Of a DNA stretch of 16,744 nucleotides, positions 6,329-12,263 are shown piece by piece. The position numbers and the translations under genes are program-made. The stretch's first letter is position 1. Every line of letters begins with the position of its first letter. The DNA comes from Acidilobaceae archaeon (lineage in GTDB: Archaea > Thermoproteota > Thermoprotei_A > Sulfolobales > Acidilobaceae): the NCBI GenBank assembly GCA_026985435.1, contig JALSQL010000156.1:1-16744 (forward strand), read 5' to 3'. Under the pieces are notes generated by a model. That model had not been told where the DNA came from and did no database searches. It saw nothing but the letters and a program-made list of their open reading frames with translations.

Positions 6329-7840
6329 CTAGGGGCCGTCCAGCCCTGGCAGGGTGTGCCACCCTTGGCTGGGGTGGCTTGTAGCGCCCGGGAGCCGCCG
6401 ATGGAGGCTATGTCCCCCGGGTGCCGGGCGGCGGGGGCCGTGTGGTTGTGGGGCGGCGGGGCCTTTAATATCTTCCCACCTGGGTCCCACCGGCGCTGTT
6501 TTCCGGGGTTCCCGGGATAGGTCTCTCCACCCCGCGTGTGGGGCGCTTAGGTAGAGGGTGAAGCCCGCTAGGCCCGCGTAGAGTAGGATGTAGTAGTAGG
6601 CCAGCCAGTAGGCTGCCAGGTCCAGGAAAGTTATGGGCTCCCGCAGCTTCAGCCTAGCGTAGAGGGCGCCCGGGGCTAGGAGCGCCAGTGATAGCGCCCG
6701 CAGGGCTGCGAGCCACGAGGCCAGCAGTAGGGCCTCCCGGGGGCTGGCTGCTAGCGTGAGGGTTGCAAGCATCGCTAGGCCTGTGGCCTCGAGGAGTGGG
6801 GCCGCGTAGCCTATTGTGAAGTGTAGGGGTAGCGCCGCCAGGCCCACGGTGCCCACCTTGGGGTTAGCCATTAACTTATGGTGCTTCGCCATGGCCTGGA
6901 GTCCGCCGATGGTCCACCTGACCCTCTGCCTGACAAGCTGCCCCAGCGTCTTCGGGGCGTCGGTGTAGGCCACCGCGGCGGGCTCGTAGACGAGGCGGAG
7001 CCCCCTCTCTATAACGTGGAGGCCCAGGTCGAAGTCCTCGGCTAGCGTGTCGGCAACCCGGGCCTCGGCCACCACGCTCCTCTTGTAGGCGCTGAAGGCC
7101 CCGCAGGGTATGAGCATCCACCCGAGGAGCGACTTCACGAGCTTCGAGTAGGCGAAACCTATAGCGTACTCAGCCCTCTGCCCCCTCCCAACCACGCCGC
7201 CCCCGACCCTCGGCCGGAGCCTGCCGCAGGCGGCGCCCGCCCGGGGGGTTGAGGCCAGGGCCTCCACGAGCAGCCTGATGGCGTCGGGCTCCACGGTGGT
7301 GTCGGCGTCAACTGTGACCACTATCTCCCCCCTAGCGTGTCTTATGCCAGTCTCCACGGCGGCCCCCCGGCCCATGTTCCTCTCGTGCCTCACAACCCTA
7401 GCGCCAGCCTCGGCCGCCGCCGCGGCGGTGCCGTCGGTGCTACCGTCGTCGACCACCAGCACCTCCAGCCTGTCCCGGGGGTAGTCGGAGGCTAGCACCG
7501 ACCTGATAGTATCTCCGATGCTATCCGCCTCGTTGTAGGCCGGGATCACCACTGTGACCCGCGGAAGCTTACCCCCGCGGGGGCCCCTCCCCCGCCGCCT
7601 CGGGGAGGCCAGAAAGGCGAGGTATGCCGCCGTGAGGGCGCCGTGGAGGGTTAGAACAACCACCGCCCCCGTCAGGTAGAAGGCCTCGTCCAGCACGGCG
7701 CCGCCAGCTGGCCCTGCTCCGGTCAGCCTGAGTGCCACCCACGATGCGGCCCGGTGGATAGCCACCGCAATAGCGAAGCCGGCGGCCAGGCTCAGGGCCG
7801 CCAAGGCGGCCCGCCGCCCGCTAGCTTCCAGCGCTACCAC
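6329..7840 (-). CDS. Membrane processive family 2 glycosyltransferase
   Basis: A 503-residue polytopic glycosyltransferase of the cellulose/hyaluronan/poly-GlcNAc synthase type. Two membrane helices (about 11-39 and 52-77) precede the GT-A domain. This has VTVVIPAYNEADS (95-107), DDGSTDG (131-137), DAD (178-180), the catalytic-base motif EDFD (268-271) and QRVRW (305-309), which is the Q-x-x-R-W motif of processive enzymes. Two or three C-terminal helices follow (about 331-365, 368-395 and 405-432), then the basic WRDLSREPRKT segment. The last 50 residues are a Pro/His/Gly/Arg-rich cytoplasmic tail without a recognised domain. It would transfer sugars from a nucleotide- or lipid-activated donor to a growing polysaccharide or glycolipid at the inner face of the membrane. 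The start overlaps the upstream small membrane protein gene by 20 bases, so the two are likely co-transcribed and coupled. Confidence 0.9.
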   Translation of the reverse strand: MVALEASGRRAALAALSLAAGFAIAVAIHRAASWVALRLTGAGPAGGAVLDEAFYLTGAVVVLTLHGALTAAYLAFLASPRRRGRGPRGGKLPRVTVVIPAYNEADSIGDTIRSVLASDYPRDRLEVLVVDDGSTDGTAAAAAEAGARVVRHERNMGRGAAVETGIRHARGEIVVTVDADTTVEPDAIRLLVEALASTPRAGAACGRLRPRVGGGVVGRGQRAEYAIGFAYSKLVKSLLGWMLIPCGAFSAYKRSVVAEARVADTLAEDFDLGLHVIERGLRLVYEPAAVAYTDAPKTLGQLVRQRVRWTIGGLQAMAKHHKLMANPKVGTVGLAALPLHFTIGYAAPLLEATGLAMLATLTLAASPREALLLASWLAALRALSLALLAPGALYARLKLREPITFLDLAAYWLAYYYILLYAGLAGFTLYLSAPHAGWRDLSREPRKTAPVGPRWEDIKGPAAPQPHGPRRPAPGGHSLHRRLPGATSHPSQGWHTLPGLDGP

Positions 7841-8183
7841 CCCCCGGCCCCCAGGCGTCGCGCACCGCCAGCCAGAGCACCGCCGCCGAGGCCGCTAGGC
7901 CAGCAGGCCCCTCCAGGCGCGGGCTATGCAGGCCCAGGAGAAGCGTGTGGGCTAGGTGCACGGCTAGCATGCCAGCCAACACTAGTACAGCCCCGGGAGA
8001 GCCTCCTCGCCGGCGCCCCACCCCGGCCATCGTGAGCGCGCCGAGAGGCTCGGCCACGCCAGCATGGTCGGCAGGGTGCGATGCCGTAGCCCAGGCCAGC
8101 AGCAGCCCCGCAGCCGCCGAGACCGCCACAGCTGCCGCCACGCGCGCCGCCACCGCGAGCCCGGAGAGGCTCAAGCGCCACAC
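7821..8183 (-). CDS. Small Ala-rich multi-spanning membrane protein
   Basis: A 120-residue hydrophobic protein. Likely membrane helices are residues 8-34 (Ala/Val-rich), 64-85 (GAVLVLAGMLAVHLAHTLLL) and 92-110 (LAASAAVLWLAV), with a short Arg/Gly loop (55-61) between the first two. The GTG start at 8183 gives the longest frame, and a TATA-like element sits about 25 bases upstream, implying a leaderless or nearly leaderless transcript. The 3' end overlaps the glycosyltransferase start by 20 bases in another frame, as in a coupled operon, so a helper or regulatory role for that enzyme is a reasonable inference. I recognise no family. Because GC-rich DNA readily yields Ala-rich open frames, some doubt remains that it is a gene. 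Confidence 0.6.
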   Translation of the reverse strand: MWRLSLSGLAVAARVAAAVAVSAAAGLLLAWATASHPADHAGVAEPLGALTMAGVGRRRGGSPGAVLVLAGMLAVHLAHTLLLGLHSPRLEGPAGLAASAAVLWLAVRDAWGPGGGSAGS

Positions 8184-8205
8184 CAGCGGAGCGGCCGGAC
8201 GGCGG

Positions 8206-8214
8206 GCTTAACTA
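8206..8214 (-). promoter_or_regulatory. TATA-like element for the membrane protein-glycosyltransferase pair
   Basis: On the minus strand this reads TAGTTAAGC, about 23-31 bases upstream of the GTG at 8183, the spacing of a leaderless archaeal promoter. On the plus strand it is about 39-47 bases before the phosphatase start, so it may be shared. Confidence 0.35.
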
Positions 8215-8252
8215 GGAATCCCTCCCGGGACCGTCCCGGGAGGACTGGAGCC

Positions 8253-8735
8253 GTGCCTAGGTGCCCCTACTGGGTCAGGAGGGGGCTCGGCGGCTGCAGG
8301 CTCCCCGGGCCCGGGGACCTCAGGAGGCTCGCCCGGGCAGGTGTCACCCTGCTGGTATCGCTAGTGGAGCCCGACGAGTTCTACGACGAGTGGCCCGGCG
8401 GCGAGGGGGAGTTCCTCGAGGCCGCCGAGGAGCTGGGAGTGAGGGTCTACAGGCTCCCCACACCAGACTTCACAGCCCCAGACCCCCAGGGGGCCTGCGA
8501 GGCCTACCACCAGGTCCGGAGGGAGCTAGAGCGCGGGGGCAGGGTGGTCGCCCACTGCCTCGGCGGCATCGGGAGAACCGGAAGCTTCCTAGCGGGCTAC
8601 CTGGCCTGGAGCGAGGGCATCCCGCCGGAGGAGGCCATAGAGGAGGTCAGAGCCCACGGGGCAGGCCCCCAGACCTGGGAGCAGGAGTACTTTGTGAGGC
8701 TAATCCCCCGAGCCTGCCCACACCCAGCTCGCTAG
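8253..8735 (+). CDS. Small dual-specificity/tyrosine protein phosphatase
   Basis: The start is the GTG at 8253, nine bases after GGGAGG, giving 160 residues, the size of the Sulfolobus tyrosine phosphatase it resembles. The upstream open frame is a shadow of the membrane gene. The P-loop HCLGGIGRTGS (101-111) carries the nucleophile Cys102 and Arg108. Asp72 in LPTPDFTAP is the likely general acid. PQTWEQEYFVRL (139-150) matches the Gln-containing loop that positions water in this family. The N-terminus YWVRRGLGGCRLP is also typical of crenarchaeal members. It would dephosphorylate phospho-Tyr, and perhaps phospho-Ser/Thr, on proteins in the cytosol. The last 65 bases before the stop are repeated exactly 5 kb downstream. 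Confidence 0.9.
   Translation: MPRCPYWVRRGLGGCRLPGPGDLRRLARAGVTLLVSLVEPDEFYDEWPGGEGEFLEAAEELGVRVYRLPTPDFTAPDPQGACEAYHQVRRELERGGRVVAHCLGGIGRTGSFLAGYLAWSEGIPPEEAIEEVRAHGAGPQTWEQEYFVRLIPRACPHPAR
8666..8730 (+). repeat. 65-bp exact repeat, copy 1 (inside the phosphatase gene)
   Basis: These bases encode the conserved loop and C-terminus of the phosphatase, up to two codons before the stop. They are identical to 13683-13747 in the same orientation. The functional gene is here, so this is the likely donor. Confidence 0.9.
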
Positions 8736-9112
8736 CACAATGCTTCGCATACACCTTCTGCCCGCGGCAGACCTATCGGGAGAGGCTGTTGAGAGGCATG
8801 GGAAGGGGGGTATTACAATACTTAGCTGGGAAAACTTGACTTTCGAGAAACGGACACCGCCCGTTAAACTTGCTACTGTCAACTTATGTGGGCTAGTCCA
8901 AGAGAGCCCTAGGGTAACTCGCAGAGAATATATCGATCAATGGGAACTCACAGGCTGTCGTTCGAGCAACGCGAGTTAACCATAGGCTCGCCTGGAGTTT
9001 ACTATAAATTCTTGGATGCTATGGGAGAGCGCGACGAACTGCTTGGATAGTCGCTCCTATCGCGAGCTTTAATTAGGTAGGGGCAACCAGGCAGCCTCTG
9101 GGTGAGGCGGTC
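8736..9112. other. Intergenic region with no supported gene
   Basis: About 377 bases, more AT-rich than the flanks. The plus-strand frame from 8740 to 8979 has no family signature. An inverted repeat TAACTCGC (8915-8922) and GCGAGTTA (8971-8978) encloses 48 bases. A good TATA box, ACTATAAATT, lies near 9000-9009, but the only ATG just after it (9019) opens an 18-codon frame. The promoter of the RHH gene is at the 3' end. Confidence 0.5.
9068..9076 (+). promoter_or_regulatory. TTTAATTAG promoter/operator element of the first RHH gene
   Basis: TTTAATTAG lies 37-45 bases before the TTG start at 9113, a normal TATA-box position. The identical nine bases occur upstream of the second RHH gene at 10786-10794. 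Confidence 0.55.
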
Positions 9113-9319
9113 TTGGGAGATTATGTCGAAGTTAAGTTGAGGAAAGAGGTCTATGATAAGGCTAGGAAGTTCATAGAGGAGCAAGGCGGCTTTAAAAGTG
9201 TCGACGAACTAATAGAATTTCTTCTTGAAGAAGCGCTAGCAGCCGACATCCCTGCTAGTGTAAGCCGGGAGGATGAGGAGAAAATAAAAGATAGGCTCAG
9301 ATCGCTAGGGTATATCTAA
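9113..9319 (+). CDS. Ribbon-helix-helix (CopG/Arc-like) small protein 1
   Basis: A 68-residue protein. The start is TTG, five bases after the Shine-Dalgarno GGTGAGG. Residues 4-10 (YVEVKLR) form the DNA-contacting beta ribbon. Helix 1 (VYDKARKFIEEQG) and helix 2 (SVDELIEFLLEEALA), joined by a GGFKS turn, complete a ribbon-helix-helix fold that would dimerise. After a linker with PAS-VS, the acidic helix EDEEKIKDRLRSLGYI closes the protein. The second RHH protein in the locus ends the same way. RHH proteins are repressors or antitoxins. The position next to APS kinase (convergent, 39 bases apart) and the shared upstream element suggest a role in regulating sulfate activation. Alternatively it could be an orphan antitoxin, but no toxin gene is adjacent. 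Confidence 0.8.
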   Translation: MGDYVEVKLRKEVYDKARKFIEEQGGFKSVDELIEFLLEEALAADIPASVSREDEEKIKDRLRSLGYI

Positions 9320-9358
9320 GGGGCACGTTCAAGCAAAAGCTAGGGCCACAGCATCATG

Positions 9359-9919
9359 CTAGCTGTTTTCATCCAGCTTATCGAGGATCATATTAGTGAG
9401 AGTTTTTGCGTTCTCTTCTACGGTGTTCCCGACCGTGTCCAACTCCAGATCTGGGTCTTCGGGGGGCTCGTAGGGGTCGCTTACGCCAGTAAAGTATTTT
9501 ATCTCGCCTCTCAGGGCTTTGGCATAGAGGCCTTTCGGGTCACGGCGTATGCACTCTTCTAGAGGGCATTTGGTGTAGACCTCGATGAAGGGCACCTCCT
9601 CCTCAATTATGCGTCTTATCTCCCGGCGGACGCTTCGATAGGGTGAAACGAAGCTACAGATAACTATAACACCGTTTCTAGCCAGTAGCCTAGCTATCCA
9701 CGCAACCCTCAGGAGGTGGCGGCGCCTCTCCTCCCTAGTGTAGCCTGCGTCGGGGTTAATCGTGCGCCTAACCCAATCCCCATCCAGAACCTCGACTCTA
9801 TAGCCCATTTCTCGGAGAATCCCCGCGGCCGCCTTCGCGATTGTTGTTTTGCCACTACCAGGCAACCCGGTGAGCCAGGCGACCAGACCCCTCTCAATGC
9901 ACCTCAAAGTTGCTCCCAC
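9359..9919 (-). CDS. cysC: Adenylylsulfate kinase
   Basis: APS kinase uses ATP to phosphorylate adenosine 5'-phosphosulfate at the 3' position, giving PAPS. Family features in the 186-residue product are the P-loop GLPGSGKTT (18-26), LDGDWVRRT (45-53, normally DGDxxR), the RHLLRVAWIARLLARNGVIVICSFVSPY region read in pieces (68-77, then 84-94), RRDPKGLYAKALRG (125-138) and FTGVSDPYEPPEDPDL (143-158). As I remember it, the protein from Aeropyrum pernix is very similar. Two starts compete. GTG 9919 abuts the GGAGG Shine-Dalgarno, while TTG 9907, four codons later, stands about eight bases from GGAGGGTG and may be the true start. It lies 24 bases after the TSUP gene on the same strand, so the two form an operon. 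Confidence 0.95.
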   Translation of the reverse strand: MGATLRCIERGLVAWLTGLPGSGKTTIAKAAAGILREMGYRVEVLDGDWVRRTINPDAGYTREERRRHLLRVAWIARLLARNGVIVICSFVSPYRSVRREIRRIIEEEVPFIEVYTKCPLEECIRRDPKGLYAKALRGEIKYFTGVSDPYEPPEDPDLELDTVGNTVEENAKTLTNMILDKLDENS

Positions 9920-9943
9920 CCTCCAGGCGCGGGCCCATAGGGT

Positions 9944-10720
9944 CTATAATGGTCTTAGGGCACCATGGATCCGGGCAGCGGCCAGTGCGAGGCCTAGGAG
10001 AGTAGAGGCCGCGAGCGCCGCTTTTATCATGATCTCAGTACTGCCCGCAAGGACCCTAGAAGCTAGCGGCGTCGCCGCCACGGCACCTAGCGCTAGGGCG
10101 GCGGCTGGTTGCAGCTCGAGCACTCCAGCTACGCTATAGGCCAGGGAGACCGCTATGAATGGGGCCATCTTCACTAGAGGCGCTAAGGCGAGCGCTTTCT
10201 TGGCCTCGAAGCCCAAGAGCCTCTGGCCAGCAACCAGGACAAGCGTGAATCCCCCTCCTACTATAGACTTTTCGACTCCTGCAGCGAACCCGAGAGCGGC
10301 CGCCGCTAGAGTGCCGGGCTCCCGCCTGGCTGGTGCCTGCGGGCCCGGGTCAAGTAGTACCACTCCGGTTGCCGCGAGCAGGCCAGCCATGCCGATGGTA
10401 TACACTATCCTGGCGGTTCGAGGCTCAGCGCTAGCTAGGCCCGCCGCCCCGAGGGCGCCGCCGATGGTGGCTGCTAGCCCTAGTATTGCTATGGCTTCCA
10501 GGTTCTCGGCGATTATGGAGCGGTCGAGCGTTCCCGCCCGAGAGTTTCCGGCCACAGCTGGCAGGCTGGAGGCCATCTGGGCGAGGGCGGCTGAGGACGC
10601 CACAAGTCTAGGGTCGTAGCCTAGGATGCCAGCCAGTATTAGGCTCGCCGCTAGCCCGAAGCCCACCCCGAGCCCATAGTCCGCCACTGCCGCCAGCGTC
10701 CCCGCCACTATCCACGCCAT
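9944..10720 (-). CDS. TSUP (TauE/SafE) family membrane transporter
   Basis: A polytopic Ala/Leu/Gly-rich protein with seven or eight predicted helices in two similar halves. The first half has GLGVGFGLAASLILAG and the second has FAAGVEKSIVGGGFTLVLVA; these are the paired glycine-rich motifs of the TSUP/COG0730 family, which moves sulfite, sulfate, taurine-type sulfonates or related anions. LGYDPRLVASSAALAQ and LGFEAKKALALAPLVK are the matching loops. An open frame reaches back to ATG 10777. However, the TATA elements at 10786-10801 imply initiation downstream of that codon, so ATG 10720 (ETMAWIV) is preferred; TTG 10738 is also possible. Its operon with APS kinase, divergent from ATP sulfurylase, points to a sulfur oxyanion as substrate. 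The direction of transport cannot be told. Confidence 0.88.
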   Translation of the reverse strand: MAWIVAGTLAAVADYGLGVGFGLAASLILAGILGYDPRLVASSAALAQMASSLPAVAGNSRAGTLDRSIIAENLEAIAILGLAATIGGALGAAGLASAEPRTARIVYTIGMAGLLAATGVVLLDPGPQAPARREPGTLAAAALGFAAGVEKSIVGGGFTLVLVAGQRLLGFEAKKALALAPLVKMAPFIAVSLAYSVAGVLELQPAAALALGAVAATPLASRVLAGSTEIMIKAALAASTLLGLALAAARIHGALRPL

Positions 10721-10785
10721 GGTTTCTGTAGCGTGCAAGCCCTGGGCACCCACCGCCGCTGCGTAATTACATGTCATTAAGGGGT

Positions 10786-10801
10786 TTAATTAGATTTAAT
10801 T
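10786..10801. promoter_or_regulatory. Divergent promoter/operator with two TTTAAT elements
   Basis: TTTAAT occurs at 10786-10791 and 10796-10801, exactly one helical turn apart, in the only AT-rich part of the 59 bases between the divergent transporter and RHH frames. The first copy extends to TTTAATTAG, identical to 9068-9076. One copy may act as TATA box for each direction, or the pair may bind an RHH dimer of dimers. Confidence 0.5.
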
Positions 10802-10836
10802 AGCCCCCCAAGCCCTGGTCTAGAGGGTAGTGGCTC

Positions 10837-11076
10837 GTGGTGGATGTGAGGAGGGGGACGGGCAGGTACACTACGGTGTCGATTCCGGTAACGCTCTACG
10901 AGCGCATAAAGAGCCTGATAGAGGGCACTGGCTTTACTAGTGTATCGCAATTCGTAACCTACGTGCTAAGAGAGGTTGTCGCTGAGATGGAGGAGGAGAA
11001 GCTCAGGAGCGAGGGCGTTACTGACGAGGAGAAGCGGGAGATTATAGAGAGGCTGAGGAGGCTAGGCTACCTCTAA
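10837..11076 (+). CDS. Ribbon-helix-helix (CopG/Arc-like) small protein 2, ahead of sat
   Basis: A 79-residue protein, with GTG at 10837; GTG 10840 and 10846 are alternatives. GRYTTVSIPV (residues 9-18) is the beta ribbon. LYERIKSLIEGTG and SVSQFVTYVLREVVAEM are the two helices of an RHH fold. The C-terminus is an acidic helix, TDEEKREIIERLRRLGYL, that closely matches the end of RHH protein 1. The stop lies 20 bases before the ATP sulfurylase start, so the two genes form an operon. It may autoregulate this divergent promoter. Alternatively, given its fixed tail, it might act by protein contact with an enzyme of the locus. No toxin-like gene is adjacent, so an antitoxin role is less likely. 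Confidence 0.82.
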   Translation: MVDVRRGTGRYTTVSIPVTLYERIKSLIEGTGFTSVSQFVTYVLREVVAEMEEEKLRSEGVTDEEKREIIERLRRLGYL

Positions 11077-11096
11077 CTACGGCGGGTGATGGAGTG

Positions 11097-12248
11097 ATGG
11101 TCTCAAGGCCGCATGGCGGCAGACTGGTAGATAGAGTTTCCCGTGGGAGGAGCAGGGAGAGGCTCCTAGCCGAGGTGGCTGAGATGCCCAGGCTCAGCCT
11201 AACAGAGGGTCTGGCGGCCGACGTGGCAAACATAGCGCACGGCGTCTATACTCCCCTGGAGGGCTTCATGGTAAGGGAGGACTATGAGAGTGTACTCGAC
11301 CAAATGAGGCTGTCGAATGATCTGCCCTGGACTATACCGATAGTCCTCGACGCTTCCCAGGAGACACTACGGGGCATCCGGGAAGGCGACGAGATCGCTT
11401 TATACTATGGGGGACTGCCCCTAGCTGTCATGCGGGTCGAGGAAATCTACGAGTGGAACAAGAAACTCTATGCCGAGAGGATTTTCAAAACCAGGGATCC
11501 CCAACACCCTGGCGTTGCTAAGACTCTAGCTAGAGGGGAGCTCCTAGTAGGCGGGCCTCTATTGCTCGTAAACGAGATGCCGGAGCCGTTTGAGAATGTG
11601 AGGCTTTGGCCTAAGGAGACAAGGGTGCTCTTCCGGGAGAGGGGCTGGAGGACAATAGCAGCTTTTCAGACTAGGAACGTGCCACACACTGGACACGAGT
11701 ACGTCCAGAAGGCAGCCCTGACGTTCGTAGATGGTCTCTTCGTGAATCCTCTGGTTGGCTGGAAGAAGCCGGGCGACTACAAGGATGAGGTGATAGTTGG
11801 AGCCTACAAGGCTCTCATAGAACACTACTATCCCAGGGAGAGTGTTGTCTTTAGCGTGCTCCGCATGGAGATGCGCTATGCTGGCCCTAGAGAGGCCGTG
11901 CACCACGCCATAGTGAGGAAGAACTTCGGGGCCACGCACTTCATAGTGGGTAGGGACCACGCCGGGGTAGGTAACTACTATGGCCCCTACGAGGCATGGG
12001 AGATATTCAAGGAGTTCCCAGACCTCGGCATAACGCCGCTGTTCGTCCGTGAGGCTTTCTACTGCAGGAAATGTGGCCAGATGGTTAACGAGAAGATATG
12101 CCCGCACCCCGAGGAGTACAGGGTTAGGATAAGCGGTACCAAGCTCAGGAGGATGATACTCAGGGGGGAAACGCCCCCACCCTACATGATGCGGCCCGAG
12201 GTGGCTAGGGTGGTGCTCAGCCACCCGAGCCCCTTCGTGGAGGGATAG
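11097..12248 (+). CDS. sat: Sulfate adenylyltransferase (ATP sulfurylase)
   Basis: The enzyme joins sulfate to the AMP part of ATP, giving APS and pyrophosphate, the first step of sulfate activation. Numbered from the in-frame GTG at 11094, the 384-residue frame shows the nucleotide-binding motif QTRNVPHTGHE (192-202), the GRDHAGVG loop (286-293), a zinc site Cys324, Cys327, Cys336 and His338 typical of archaeal and some bacterial forms, and the C-terminal RRMILRGETPPPYMMRPEV (352-370). It is a single-domain Sat without a fused APS kinase, which is encoded separately. The Shine-Dalgarno GGTGAT (11085-11090) sits six bases from ATG 11097 and three from GTG 11094, so ATG is chosen. It is the middle gene of the operon RHH-sat-AP2; the next start is 15 bases after the stop. 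Confidence 0.96.
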   Translation: MVSRPHGGRLVDRVSRGRSRERLLAEVAEMPRLSLTEGLAADVANIAHGVYTPLEGFMVREDYESVLDQMRLSNDLPWTIPIVLDASQETLRGIREGDEIALYYGGLPLAVMRVEEIYEWNKKLYAERIFKTRDPQHPGVAKTLARGELLVGGPLLLVNEMPEPFENVRLWPKETRVLFRERGWRTIAAFQTRNVPHTGHEYVQKAALTFVDGLFVNPLVGWKKPGDYKDEVIVGAYKALIEHYYPRESVVFSVLRMEMRYAGPREAVHHAIVRKNFGATHFIVGRDHAGVGNYYGPYEAWEIFKEFPDLGITPLFVREAFYCRKCGQMVNEKICPHPEEYRVRISGTKLRRMILRGETPPPYMMRPEVARVVLSHPSPFVEG

Positions 12249-12263
12249 AGGGGTGTACGAGCT

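Noticed and set aside
6262..6384. Short plus-strand frame from ATG 6262 with a hydrophobic start
   Set aside because: Only about 40 codons. The ATG lies in a hairpin loop, there is no convincing Shine-Dalgarno, and the 3' part is antisense to the glycosyltransferase.
8960..8967. GTTCGAGC resembling a tRNA T-loop inside an inverted repeat
   Set aside because: The five bases on either side do not pair as a T-stem, and no D-arm or anticodon arm can be drawn. No tRNA was found elsewhere.
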